In this document: in pieces, positions 45,800 through 57,840 of the stretch
Layout of the letters: every line of letters starts with the position of its first letter
Position numbering within the stretch: the stretch's first letter is position 1
Assembly: GCF_024166365.1 (NCBI RefSeq)
Contig: NC_064819.1
Span: forward strand, 114,496,293-114,560,292
Length of the DNA: 64,000 nucleotides
Direction: 5' to 3'
From: Elephas maximus indicus
Lineage: Eukaryota; Chordata; Mammalia; Proboscidea; Elephantidae
The notes under the pieces: generated by a model
What the model was told of the DNA's origin: nothing
Databases searched by the model: none
What the model saw: only the letters and a program-made list of their open reading frames with translations
Made by a program: the position numbers and the translations under genes

Positions 45800-48230
45800 C
45801 ATAATAAAAAAAGAAACAATGCAAACATTACACTACTGTAAAAAGTGAGTCTGACCTTGGTATTTGGTAATTTAGTTAATGTCAACAAACTCACCGGTTT
45901 TATGAACTTACAGAATGATACTATTGGATAAGTTCACTAAGGATTCTTCTGTGGTTGCTGCATCTATTCAAGTCATAATTGTTATGATCATCAAGAGATT
46001 GTCCTTATGATCCATTTTATTTGAGATTTTATAGCAAAAGGGCTCTGAGATTATGGAATCAGTTCCTAACTTCTCTCTGTTATATGTTTGTTTGGTCTCA
46101 GAAAATTCTCAGCCAGGCCTCTAGGGAGACAGAACTCTTCTTGACCACCATTCTGATCATCTGACCACCACACTCATTTTTTGTGGGTGGTATGACCAGA
46201 GCAGGCCCAAGTTAGTTCTGGATTTTTCTGTGACACTTCTAAATAATAATAATTATAAAATCCCATTTTCTTTGCAAATTAAAATATAACAAAAGCTAAA
46301 ATTCATTGCCTATCAACTGTATTCCCAACACCCTTATATCATTCAATGCACGTTATAAACCAGTGAGGTAGAACATTATCATCATCTCTGTTGTACAGAC
46401 AGGGTCCTGTGGTGGCTTTAAGAAGGAAGTGGTGACGGTTAGCAAGGCATTAACATTCAGGCTGGCTGGCTACAGAGCCTGTGGTTAACCTGACTAAGGT
46501 CCAGATGAAGAATGAAATGGTGACTTCCACTGCTCATTTCTTTAAGAAATTTGACCTTAGGAAATATCTGTAGAATCAAAACAAGAATTGCAGAAGGGCT
46601 CGTTGACTTAGGAGGGTAATGTAACTAAGAAATGCAACTGAGATTAAAATTATAGGACAGTAGAAATTAACAGGGAAATTTGAGGCTACGAGGTGAGAGC
46701 CACTGCATATAATGTGGGTAATGATGGCACATGTCAGGCAAAGAAAAACATTCAGAGGGGTAGATCTCAATATAAAATGATAGACAGAGATTGGGAAGAG
46801 AGTAAAAGGACATTTCTTAGGTGGAATTGGCACAGAACAATGGCAATTAGGAGAAGATGAGTAAGAAGGAAAGAGTAAAGATGTTAGGGTGTTAATATGT
46901 AAGGGAATAAATAACCAGAATGCTATGGAAATTAACAGATGCTGTTGGGGCACGTGGAATTACATGGAGAACTATACTGATAGATTTTGTTCTTCTGAGA
47001 AGCTAACCTATCATGTGACCTTAGATGTAGGAGAAAGAGCCATAAAAATGTATCAGAGGAGCAGAGAACTCAAGGCCTGGTTTTCTAGTTACTGGTAAGT
47101 CATTTAATCACTTTGCACTGTGCTTATGTGTAAAATGGAGATAAAAATATTATCCCTATCAACGTCTTTTAAGCCTTAGTTCCCTCATTTTAAAATAAGG
47201 AAAATAATAATACATAACTTATTGAATTATTGTACAGTCCTTTTTAAATAAAAAGTTCAGTACAAATGTAATACATTATTACTGAATTTTTGTACAGAAA
47301 ACGGGTGCCTTCTATGTTTGTATGCCAACTATACCCTCCTCCATGAGGTATTTTCATAAAAAAATTAGCTTAGGGTGCTTACAAAAATATCTTACGGTGG
47401 GGGGAGGGCACAATTGGCAAATGAATGCAAAGGTGCATGTTATTTGTATAAAATACAGTATCATTTGTTGCTCCCTAAAGTAACACTCTTCGGTACATCT
47501 CCCCTGAGGATTTTTGAACTAAGAAACTATGGGATATAGCAGAGCTCAACTTCAATAACCTTCCCTTTAGAACTTTAATAAAAATACAAATTTATGGCCA
47601 AATACCATTAACTTCCAACACTGGAAATATTAATCCATCTAACCTCACTATTAATAACTATAGAATCTTTGAAGTAAAAAATTACTTCAGAGAAATTTGG
47701 CCTAGTATTTGGTCCAGTCCTGCAATTTTGCAAATGAGGAAACAAAAACATAAGCTAAATTCTTACATAAATGCACATTTAATTAATGGCAGACCAAAAA
47801 TTAATGGCACATCAATTTCCTATCTCAATTCTGGGGTAGTACTCTTGATTGTGCCTTTTGTGTACGCTGTTTTTGAGTAGTTAGCTAGAAGTTTCTAGAG
47901 TAAGACTTTTATCACAATTCAGTTCCTTAGTAATAGACTATTATATGAAAAAATGTAGATTCAAAATGGTTGAGATAAAGGCTACTGGTCATAAATATTT
48001 CACAGTAAAAACATCACTTTAAATAATAAAAACAAATTTACTAATATTTTAAGTATGTAAATTAAAAAGCAACTAAAATTTCAATTTAAAGCAGCTCTAT
48101 TAATTTTGAATTCTACCTAGTCACCTCATTACACACACATGAACCATTTGTAAATACATGCATGCTAATGAGCTCATCAGGGCAAGAATGATTTGCAAAA
48201 GTATAAATATGTATGAAATGAATTTTATTT
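45800..48230. other. Pseudogene intron 1
   Basis: Mostly single-copy looking AT-rich DNA. MIR-like pieces lie near 46310-46400 and 47100-47240. The repeat at 47300-47465 is described on its own. Confidence 0.5.
47300..47465 (+). repeat. Repeat shared with 8.3 kb
   Basis: Partner of 8268-8490: gccttctatgtttgtatgcc, then ggtggggggagggcacaatt and tgtataaaatacagta. Confidence 0.6.
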
Positions 48231-48239
48231 TTCTTTTAC

Positions 48240-48401
48240 CTCCAGTGTGGTTTGATATGGCCTCTTCAGACTGAGGATACACAGATTTCCAATAACTGGC
48301 AAGGCTCTGGGTCCTGGAGGAAAATTCCACTTAGGAGTTTGAGTCATGAAGATTTTAATATTTAAAACAGAAATAAGAATCAGGATCAGAATGGGATACA
48401 T
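48240..48401 (-). pseudogene. CYP2AC1P: CYP2 pseudogene exon 1 (membrane anchor)
   Basis: 54 codons from ATG at 48399-48401. A hydrophobic run (MYPILILILISVLN) is followed by the proline-rich hinge PPGPRALPVIGN, then LKRPYQTTLE at donor gtaaaa. This is the standard signal-anchor start of a microsomal P450. Another in-frame ATG lies eight codons upstream (48425). The exon has no lesion. Confidence 0.94.
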
Positions 48402-48939
48402 GGCAGAAAAATCAAACCTATGCATTGGTTTAAGTAGAAGTAATTATTAAAATAATAGAAATCTTTGTGATTGTAGCCAAACAGAATCAGTGGATTCCAA
48501 TGCAAATCGAAGACAAGAAGGTGTTGTTAATAATGTTTGCTCTACCCTGTAGTCTATCATCTACCTTATAATTAAGGTGAATTAAGCCCTACCCTGCAGC
48601 TTGCTCTTTTGAATTCCTTTCTCCCTTTTCACTTCTTAGTTCTATCTGTTTTATCCAACAAAGCTTGGAGGGATTTTTTTTTTTCTTTTTAAATGTAAAA
48701 CAGGGATTAGTCTTAATATTTCAGGGAAATAATACAGCGTTTTTATCCTCAGTGTAAAATCTACACTTTTGCAATACAATTAATCATATCGTTTGTTCAG
48801 ATACACCATGATCTGTGAGCAGTTGGTAAAAAAAACCAGGGTCACACCAAGAATTTCAAGGTTCTTATAAAATGGGGGGCTCAAATCCTTCCACCTCTCC
48901 TAAAAGAGTCTCAATGCCAGGGCAAGAGCACTGATTTTA

Positions 48940-49085
48940 AAATTAAGGAGTACTTGGTGCAGATCGTAGCACAGATCTTCAGCAAGTTATCCAATCTCTT
49001 GAACATTAGTTTCTTCATGTTAAAATAAGGAAAATAATGATAGTACATAACTCATTGAATTGTGATGAGTAAAGAATTAGCAGAT
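48940..49085 (+). repeat. MIR-like fragment
   Basis: Contains gtagcacagatcttcagcaagttatc-type MIR core spacing, then cttcatgttaaaataaggaa. Confidence 0.5.
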
Positions 49086-49089
49086 GTAC

Positions 49090-49212
49090 CAAAATCAAAC
49101 CCACTACTGTCCAGTTGATTTCTCTTAGTGACCCTGTAGGACAGAGTAGAACTGCCCCCCATAGGGTTTCCAAGGCTGTAAATCTTTAAGGAAGCAGACT
49201 GTCACATCTTTC
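49090..49212 (-). repeat. AfroSINE, older type, truncated
   Basis: Tail aaacccactactgtccagtt, body gaactgccccccataggg and central aggaagcagactgtcac. The head is absent. Confidence 0.88.
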
Positions 49213-49439
49213 CTGGCATGTAGTTAAAATTCGCTATCTTGCATTCCTCATTTTTTCCCTCTTTCGGTCACTGACAAATCTTTCCATTTGTTAATATCTG
49301 TATTTCCTTCTGTAAGGGTAAATTTTCTTTCTTCTCTATCATTAAATTTTCCACCGTTTTCTACTCCTGAGTTATAACCACTATACCGTAATGCCCCCCA
49401 CGCTTCTGTCAGTTTGTCCAACTGTGGGGGCTTGCTTGT

Positions 49440-49968
49440 TGCTGTGATGCTGGAAGCTATGCCACTGGTATTCAGATACCAGCAGGGTCACCCGTGGAGG
49501 ACAGGTTTCAGCTGAGCTTTCAGACTAAGACAGACTAGGAAGAAGGACCTGGCAGTCTACTTCGGGAAAGAATTAGCCAGTGAAAACCTTAGGAATACCA
49601 GCAGAACGCCGTCTGATATAGAGCTGGAAGATGAGCTTCTCAGATTGGAAGGCACTCAAAAGATGACTGGGGAAGAGGTGCCTTCTCAAAGTAGGGTTGA
49701 CCTTGATGGATGGAGTCAAGCTTTCAGGACCTTCATTTGTTGATGTGACAGGAATCAAAATGAGAAGAAACAGCTGCAAACATCTGTTAATAATTGGAAG
49801 GTGGAATGTACGAAGTATGAATCTAGGGAAATTAGAAATCACCAGAAATGAAATGGAACACATAAACATCTATATGCTAGCCATTAGTGAGCTGAAATGG
49901 ACTGGTATTGGCCATTTTGAATCAGACAATCATATGGTCTACTATGCTGGAAATGACAACGTCTTTGC
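49440..49968 (+). mobile_element. RTE/BovB-type LINE fragment, 5' region and endonuclease start
   Basis: The plus strand encodes, from about 49788, IIGRWNVRSMNLGKLE, then NIYMLAISELKWTGIGHFES and YYAGNDN. This is the start of the apurinic-type endonuclease domain of RTE ORF2, with the N and E active-site motifs (WNVR, ISELKW). The upstream sequence is untranslated or diverged. The copy is truncated at its 3' side near 49968. Confidence 0.85.
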
Positions 49969-50270
49969 TAGTTGCTGTCGCGTTATATATTTATTTTTTT
50001 AGTTATCATCTATTTTCTCCAAGGAATTTAAAAATTCTTGAAAGTGAGGATTCTCTGTTTTTTCCCCCACTGTGAAATGCTCAGTGCTTATTTTTTTTAG
50101 AACTGTGCCTGACATTTAATGACTATATTTTAAATTAATGAATTTAAAAATATTTAGTACTATTAGATTAGTTTGTTGCAACATAGATGGCGTATGTAAG
50201 CATTATTTATTATATTTTAGAAAAAATTAAAAAAAAAAAGTTGTTGTAGAGTTAAGAAAGCCAGTAATTC

Positions 50271-50797
50271 TGTCTTAGTTATTTAGTGCTGCTAGGACAG
50301 AAATACTGCAAGTAGATGGCTTTAACAAACAGAAATTTACTTTAGGAGGCTAGAAGTGTGAATTCAGGGTGTCAGCTCCAGGGAAAGGCTTTCTTTCTCT
50401 GTCAGCTCTTGGGGAAGGCCCTTGTCATCAGTCTATCCCTGGTATAGGAGCTTTTCAGCGGAAGGAACCTGGGCCCAAAAGATATGTTCCACTCCTGGCT
50501 CTTCTTGCTTGATGGTAATGAGGTTCCTCTTCTCTCTCTTTTATTTTGCAGGAGAGATGGACTCAAGGTACAACCTAATGCTGTAGATTGTGTTCTACCT
50601 CATTAACATAACTGCCTCTAACCCTGCCTCATTACTCATTAACATCATAGAGGTCAGGATTTACAACACGTAAAGTAATTTTTTTTTTTTTTTTAAGTAA
50701 TTACGTCAGATCATAAGATGGAGGACAAACACAATACTGGGAATCATGGCCTAGCCAAGTTGACACACATTTTTAGGAAACAATTCAATCCATAACA
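50271..50797 (-). mobile_element. MaLR-like solo LTR, inverted copy of the 30.1-kb family
   Basis: It starts tgtcttagttatttagtgct, the reverse complement of the end of the 30.1-kb LTR, and finishes acaattcaatccataaca. The middle shares cagctccagggaaaggcttt-type blocks. A T-run interrupts it near 50680-50694. No internal viral genes adjoin. Confidence 0.82.
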
Positions 50798-50859
50798 GCT
50801 ACAGAGGGCACTCCTTAATTTTTTCTTACTAGTCCAGCACGAAGTATGATTTTAAGGGG

Positions 50860-50885
50860 GTGTGTGTGTGTGTGTGTGTGTGTGT
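50860..50885. repeat. GT microsatellite
   Basis: About 13 GT units, uninterrupted. Confidence 0.95.
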
Positions 50886-51039
50886 ATGGCTGATGCGGCA
50901 GATGGAGGATGAGGTATTAATTCTGGTATGCTAATATGCTTGCAGATTAATGGGACTTGGATGGGGTCATTCTTCAAGGCAAATAATTTTAACAGCTTGT
51001 AATATCTATGTTTAGCATTATCAAAATAATAGCATAATA

Positions 51040-51268
51040 ATAATAATAAAACTTACTGAGAGTTTACTATGTGCCCACCCTGTAATAAGTGCTTTACATA
51101 CATTTACAGAAACAACAAAAAAGACTATGAGAATAAACATCGTTATCATCATCCTTGTCTTATAGATGAGAAAACTGAGATACAAATAGATAAATTATCC
51201 AAGATCCTACAAGTAAGAGACAGAGTTGGGATCCAACCTGGAAAGCCAGGCTCTAGAGTCCATGCTTA
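51040..51268 (-). repeat. MIR-type SINE
   Basis: Inverted: agtttactatgtgcccaccc, cttatagatgagaaaactga and cagagttgggatccaacc. Confidence 0.8.
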
Positions 51269-52079
51269 AGTCACAACATAATACTTCTTTCAGAATTGTT
51301 AAAACGTCCATTCTGGTATCCATTTTATCTTGTACTTAAGTGATAATTATCTGTGTTGCTAAGACTGCAGCGTTGGGATCTAGAGTAGGCCCCTGAGCTT
51401 CAGTGTCTGAGAGTTCAACCTAAGTGACTGATTCTAGGGTCAAAATTTAGTTCTAAGCCAGGGTCTCATAACCAAGTTATTATTTCATAAGTTTCCAGGC
51501 AGCAAAGAGGAATCAAAGAGAGAAGCAACAGTTTAAAAGTAGAGGAAACCTGATGAAATTCAAGATTGGAAGGAGGCAAGAAAGAGAGCCTGGAGCAAGT
51601 TCCTGAGCCAGTGAGAGGGGTTGCAGAGAGTTACGGTACATGCAGGTAGGGAGTGATTGAGGCCATGGACCTGCCTGAACAAAAACCTCTGAACTGGAAT
51701 TTTCTGGACTGAAGATGGTTTATTGTTCTAGTTGGCCCTTTTCATAGTTATCTTTTCCTCATTAAAAAGGGTATGTGAAAGTGGTTTCAAAACTCTATTT
51801 GCTCTTCCTTTTTATATTTTAAACTATGTCAGAATACTAATTATGAATTATATTTACAATTCTGCAGTTTTACAGTTCTGATTATATATTAATATACACA
51901 ATGTCTGATTATAGACATACCTTAAACACAGCCACTCTTACAAATTTAACTGTTACAAACAAAACGTGTTGTCTGGATTCTTGAAAATATGACCAAAATT
52001 TCTTCTCCCTTTATCCCCGAATATTTCGCCACGGTAATGAATTTCTGAATGTAAGGCATGCCTGATACAGTGTGGCACA

Positions 52080-52205
52080 TTGAAAAAGAGTGTGGCCTTT
52101 GGCACCAGGCAGTTCTGAATTTAAATTTAGGTTCTGCCTTTTATTTTGTCACTTGTGGCAAGCTGCTTAAAATCTCTATAACTCAATAGATAATATTATT
52201 CAGCT
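52080..52205 (+). repeat. MIR-like fragment
   Basis: ccaggcagttctgaatttaa, then cttgtggcaagctgcttaaa, as in the MIR core. Confidence 0.6.
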
Positions 52206-52720
52206 AGAAGGTTTATCAAAACTGAAACAAATGTATAAAGACAATCTAAGTTATTGGCCAGTTGTCTACCTTTATTCATAACTGGGCATGTTTTCTACAT
52301 TGAGCTCCAAATTGAAAGATGGGCAATTTGATCCCCCAAGCACAATCCACTTTGGTTGTTTGGGTTATAAATTATTAGTAAGTAGTTGATTCTGTATAAA
52401 ATGTGCTATTATTATTAATCTGCATATTCAGCTCTCTCACTACATCCATGACTATAAACCGTTACCACCTTCTTGTTTCACTAAAGAAATAACTTCTGGA
52501 GACCATCTGTAGGACACTAGCATATCAAAGACCCCCAAACTGTTTCTCAGGTGCCAAGTACATTTGGAATTTAAGTAACCCAGTGACCTGTAAAAATAGA
52601 AAATGTACCAATTATTCACAAATTGGTCACCTGGTTAATAAACTAGGACTTTTTAGTATATTTATTTTAGCTCCGATAAAAATCCCTAGATGAATAAAGT
52701 ACAGTTTCACTTCCTCTCCT

Positions 52721-53023
52721 AGCTAGGCAGAGCTCTCTAAGTTGTGCAATAAATGGGCTAGAAAACTATTCGTGTAAACAAAAGCTGGTAAAGCCTGAAA
52801 ACATGTCAATTTTCACCAAACTGTCTCTAATTACAGCCAACAATTATAAACTAATCTCTCAGATGTACATGAGAGCCGAAGATAGCAAGAACTTCCCCAA
52901 AATAGGACATCTGAGTAGAGTATGAGATTTTTTTAATCACCTCATCCAATCAATCTAAATAGTATTATTTATCACTTTGAATAATTTTGGAACACATAAG
53001 GTCTGAACAAACAGAGCCCATTG
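52721..53023 (+). repeat. 300-bp diverged direct repeat, copy A
   Basis: Matches 57542-57840 in the same orientation over its whole length. Shared blocks are ttgtgcaataaa, aaacaaa-gctgg, agcctgaaaa, ccaa-ctgtct, agatgagaac-like, aacttcc, catct-agtaga and ttttggaaca. The family is unknown to me. Confidence 0.75.
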
Positions 53024-53276
53024 TTTCAGTGTCTTGGAATTGGCAAGTCCTCAGAGCTCTCCCTTAGGAAGGGAGGCTTATTGCAGTTGTGTCTAACCAG
53101 AGACTACAAAATTTGTGCTAGGCTCAAATTGTTTCCTAATGCATCAGTTGCACTGGAACAAATTCATGTTTTCGAAACAAGCTTTATAGCAGAAAGTATT
53201 GTACATAGGAATATATAGATAGATACAGAAATAATTATAGATATAAATGTGTACATTCTCTTTCTCCCATACACAC

Positions 53277-53303
53277 AAACATACACACACGCACACACAC
53301 ACA
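53277..53303. repeat. AC microsatellite
   Basis: Imperfect (AC)n with a CG step. Confidence 0.85.
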
Positions 53304-53789
53304 TTCCTTGTTCTGACCACTGAGAGAACCTGAGAGGAGTAATACTCAACAGCAGTGAGCACACTTTTCTCTCAGATGTGATTCCAAATACCATTAAAGG
53401 GAAACTGAACGTGGAGAAATGGTGATTTCAGAGCTAGAACCAGGAAAGTATAAGATAAACACATTTCGAAAAAACTCGAGAACCGGCTTGAATGAGTTCC
53501 TATTGGTCTGGAATGATTTGATCATCACAATAAATAACGATTGTACTATGATGTAACTGATTGAATAAAGTTGTGAAAATCATGTCCTTATGTCTTCTTG
53601 TTACAAATTAGTAAATGAATAGATTGAAAGATTGAGGAGGGATTGGGCGTTTACATAGTTTCACATCGCTTCCTCTCAGAAGGAACTTAATTAGAAAGAT
53701 CAAAACAAAAAAACCAAAGTGGAGAAGCTTGTCAGACAGGACCCTTCATCAAGTGATCAAAGGGAACACTTGTCAGTAACAGAACAAGT

Positions 53790-54310
53790 TTAAAAACTGG
53801 CTCTGCCTGATAAGATGCACTGAGAGACATATCTGTTCACTTCTTCCATATTGTTGTTAAAGATGCATAATCTGAATCTAATCATTAGGAAACATCAGAA
53901 GAACCCAAATTTGGGGCATTCTATAAAATAACTGGTCATAACCTTCAAAAAGGTCAAGATAATGAAAGTCTGAGAATCTGTTCCAGCTTGAAGGGTTCTG
54001 AACAGGCATGATAACTAAATGCAACATGGGATCTCAACTGGATCATTTTGCTATAAAAGACATCACAGGCATATTTGGTGAAACTTGAATGGGATCTCAG
54101 GACTTGATGGACATAATTTATCAGTGTTAATTTCCTGATTTTGATCATTGGATTGTGGTTAAGAAAATGTCTTTTCTGTAGGAAATATACATTAAAATAT
54201 TCAGGAATGATATGGCCAGAAACTCAAATGGTTAGAGAGAAAGTAGCTCTTTGTACTTTACTTCAAACTTTTCAATAAGCTTGAGATTGTTTCAGAATAA
54301 AATTACTGTT
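53790..54310 (+). mobile_element. Old L1 3' UTR fragment
   Basis: Contains ctgaatctaatcattaggaa, cattctataaaataactggt, tgttaatttcctgattttga and tctgtaggaaatatacatta, in the order of old L1 3' UTRs. Confidence 0.7.
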
Positions 54311-57300
54311 AAAACTTGCAGAAAATCTGGTTATTTCAAAGAAGTACTAAGTAAAACATTCAAGTATTTTCTGAGGACATTGAGCCCTACTTTAACAGGT
54401 TCCATTTCAGAAAGACAACATAATGAGATGCACAAAAAAGGGTGACATTTGGATTTATGTTGTTAAAAAAATTTGCAAAAATCTTAGCTAGTCACTTCAG
54501 AATAAATGATTTTGTCCAACCTACTGACCTGCATATCCAAATGAACTCCTTGGAGCAGATTGAAGCTTTAATCACTGAAAGGCAGGAGCAAGATGGGAAT
54601 TAAGACTTTTTTCCCTTAGCACTGACTGCATTACGCTGGACCTTGCGTTAAGCACGGTCATATATATTAAGTAAGATACTTCTCTGTCCTTAATTCCCTG
54701 ATTGAGTGCAGAAACGTGAAAACTTGATTCTGGGAACAGGCCAGGCATTTGTTTGTATTTTAGTTGGGTTTATGGGGCAATACTGTTCTGTTCATTGAAA
54801 CTATACTTTGTGCAGAAAAGAACTTTTTAAGAATATATCATTTTCAAAGTAAGTGGTAATATTCTTTTGTGACCAGAAAACAACCCCCTGCTTCATTCAT
54901 TATTTTCTCTAATTAGTATAAGGAAATCATTAAATGGACAAAATTTGAAGGGCTATAAATGCTGATTTTTTTTTTTTTTTGGTGGTGCTAACTTTTTCTT
55001 TGTTCCTCTTACTCTTCTGTGCTGAGTTCCTTTTGTTTGTGGATTTCTTTTCCATTTCTTTTGTTTTTGTAGATTTTGTTTTTAGAGACTTTATGTTTGT
55101 CTCTCTATTTTGATGAGTAGGTTTGTTAACTTTCTTTGTGGTTACCTTGAAATTTACCCTTATCTTCCTAGGTTTGAACCGGTCTATTATTATCTGGTAT
55201 TGCGTTGCCTTCCTCTCCAATAGAAAGTTCTGCATCTACACATTTAGTCCCTCTTTTACTGTTCTGATTTTGTTGCTGATATATTTTTTTATTGATAGGA
55301 ATGGGCTATGAATATTAGGAGAAATAAGTGTGTATGTGTGTATTTTTTTTAAAAATAAACTTTATACCTTAGGGGTTAAAACATGCCCCCAATACTCAGG
55401 ACTAGGCAGTGGTGGCAGAACGCCCAAGGCTAAGACCCTTTTTGCTTGGTCTGTGGTAAATCACTCAAGGCTGGAGTAGGCTGCTGGTTATACAGAGCCA
55501 AGATCTCTCTCCCGCAATCCTTCCATGAATACTTGAAATTCTAACAGTAAAGATTCATTTCTCTGTATTTTTATGAATTAATTTTTAGAAGAAGCATCTG
55601 GGGTTAATTGAAAAATGACAGATTTTGAAGTCAAAAGATCTGAGTTTGTATTCCAGTTCTGTCATTTAATAGTACTCTGAAATAGTGCAAGGATTAAACT
55701 GGGTAATTTATGGTAAACCCTTAGCAATATACAGAATTATTAAGAGAATTTAACTTTCTTTTGGCTTCTCTTAAGTGCTCCCTGTCAAAAACTTTACCCT
55801 CAAAATAACTCTGGAAAGTAGATATAATCCCTTTTGATAGATAAATTGTAAGAAAAGAGAGTTGGAGAAAGAAAGCATTTTGTCTAAAGACACTTAAATA
55901 GTAAAAGATTTAGCAGGGGTTAAATTTAAGACCTGCCATGCTAATGGGCACCAAAAGGAGGGGGAAGGATTTTGTCAAAAAGTCGATCAGCTGAATTGTT
56001 GTCAAACTGTTAATTGTTATCAAATTGTGTCTACAAAATGCCTATGTCTGGTTAACAAGGCCAGCATGCACAGGTTGGAGGCTATTATAGCTGCTCTCAT
56101 GTAGGTTGGTTAAAGCTGAGATAGATATTATCCTGAAAGATTTTCATCTGTCAAAATAAGGCCAGGAGAAAAAATGGATTTTGTGTCCTAAAAAAAGACA
56201 GAACCTAGGATGTAGGGGTGGCCAATGATAGAGGTAGGCAGTTTGGGAAATGAAGTGCAGAATGGAGCGATCTGACAGTCCATGAGTTTGTTAACTAACC
56301 TCAACTACTCTCTATCCCCCCTCAACTGACCTAACCCCTCCAAGCACTCCCCCCACCCCACCGCATAAACCTCCACTCTTGCCAACAGATAGAGTCTATA
56401 TTCAAAAAGAAGAAGAACAAATTATTGAGAAGACTTCCAATCTTTCATGGACAAAGCAGTCTACAGAGAAAAGAGTGTTGGCATTATTTTTACAGTTGAG
56501 TCTTAACTCAGCCCCTGCTTAGCTGTGTGCTTTCTTTATGTAATTTTTTTTCTGGCAAGTTTTCATTGAACAACTAAATTTGATTTAGTTACTCCACCTC
56601 TCTTGTCCATCCCACCTTGGGCATGCTACCATTTTAGCACTCTTCACATTTTATCACTGATTCACTGGCTATGTTCCTGGTTGGGTTGCAAATTTTTTTT
56701 TTTTTTTTTTGAGGTGAAGGACTTTGTTTCATTTAACTTTGCATTTCCAGAGCCTGGTATATAGCAGATGCTCAATAAATTATTTTTGAATCAACAAAAA
56801 ATTATTTTTGAAAAAGTAACTGGATACATTAAAAAAAAAGTTTCTTCACTTTTTTGAGGCTGTGTTGCTTGCTTTGTTCACTCATGCATCCACTTAACAA
56901 GCATCCTTTGAACCTGTACTCTATTCAACGTGTTGTGAGGGTTACAAAGAAAACATGAAAAAGTATCATTTTTTAAGAACCTGTCCCTCCTGACCTCTAA
57001 TCAAACTGCCTCTTTTTGTGTTGGGGGAGTCTGGGAGTAGTTTGCAGAGAATGATGGAATAAGGAGAAGGCTCTGAGCCTTGCCTGATTTGCTGAAATTT
57101 GTGAATTCCCAGAGGATGAAGACGTGGCTTCCACTTGAGTGTTTCTGGGAGGACACTTGGTCTTCTGGGTCCTCCCTGTGTACAGGGGAGCTTAATAGTG
57201 GTATTGAGCCATCTTTACCCCTGATGTTTGAGGAGTTCCAAGCTCTGTCTGCTGAAGAGATAGTGGAACAGAGAACCTTCCTTCAGGTGCCAATCCAGGT

Positions 57301-57541
57301 CAATGATCCTTTGGCATCTGGAAAATCTGATCTATTCTGCCAGAGATTTCTCTGTCTCCCTTCATTCTCAAGATGGCTGCCATCCAGGGTAACTCAGCAG
57401 CTCAAACATAACCACTAGGGAATGGATAAAAGAAACTAACAATCCACCTAAGGGTTCCCAGCACCTAGGGTGAGGAAAACCAAAAGAACCCACAAAATAA
57501 GTGTCTTCCAACAAAACAGAGCTGTTGGCAATGTCTTCTCC
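54311..57541. other. Intergenic, no gene seen
   Basis: AT-rich. About 54965-55310 may be an inverted old L1 piece (gtggttaccttgaaatttac). MIR-like pieces lie near 55600-55720 and 56730-56800. No splice-flanked exon was found. Confidence 0.45.
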
Positions 57542-57840
57542 TAGATGAGAAGAACCCTCTTAGCTTGTGCAATAAACAGCTTAAAGACCTTTGGTGGAAA
57601 CAAAGGCTGGAGAGAAGCCTGAAAATATCTCAAATTTCCCCAAGCTGTCTGGAATTTCAGTTAATAAATATTGCTGATCTTTCAGGTTTAGATGAGAACA
57701 AAGAATAAATAAAAACTTCCTGAAGTAGATCATCTAAGTAGAACTTGAATTTTTCAATCAAATGAGCCAGTTAATATAAATAGTGTTGTCTGCCATCTTA
57801 AATGCTTTTTGGAACAGATAAAATAAACAAACAATGTTAC
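57542..57840 (+). repeat. 300-bp diverged direct repeat, copy B
   Basis: Partner of 52721-53023, 4.8 kb downstream. The two copies differ by many substitutions and small indels. Confidence 0.75.

Larger units (their letters stand above)
32702..48401 (-). pseudogene. CYP2AC1P: Cytochrome P450 family 2 pseudogene (probably CYP2AC)
   Basis: Eight of nine exons of a CYP2 gene lie in order on the minus strand. Their lengths are 162 (from ATG), 164, 150, 161, 177, 142, 185 and 185 bases, with the phases usual for this family. Introns are retained, so it is an unprocessed gene. A working protein would be a membrane-anchored ER monooxygenase. Lesions are: a +1 shift and a TAA in exon 2, lost acceptors of exons 4 and 5, a +1 and a -1 shift in exon 6, and a TGA in exon 7. 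In addition, no exon 8 was found, and the haem-loop arginine in exon 9 is altered. The family is certain from sequence. The subfamily is inferred from position between C6orf141 and RHAG, and from my memory of human CYP2AC1P there. Introns hold many SINEs and one L1. Confidence 0.93.

Noticed and set aside
41769-48401. A functional P450 gene, since exons 1 and 3 are intact
   Set aside because: Exon 2 has a frameshift and a stop, and later exons carry more lesions, so no full-length enzyme is possible.
54930-55235. A lysine-rich 101-codon minus-strand frame
   Set aside because: The T-rich plus strand yields poly-lysine on the reverse strand; it is probably an old L1 piece.
57080-57418. A 112-codon plus-strand open frame in the intergenic interval
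   Set aside because: No recognised family, no splice context, composition like the surroundings, and it lies beside the diverged repeat. Treated as chance.
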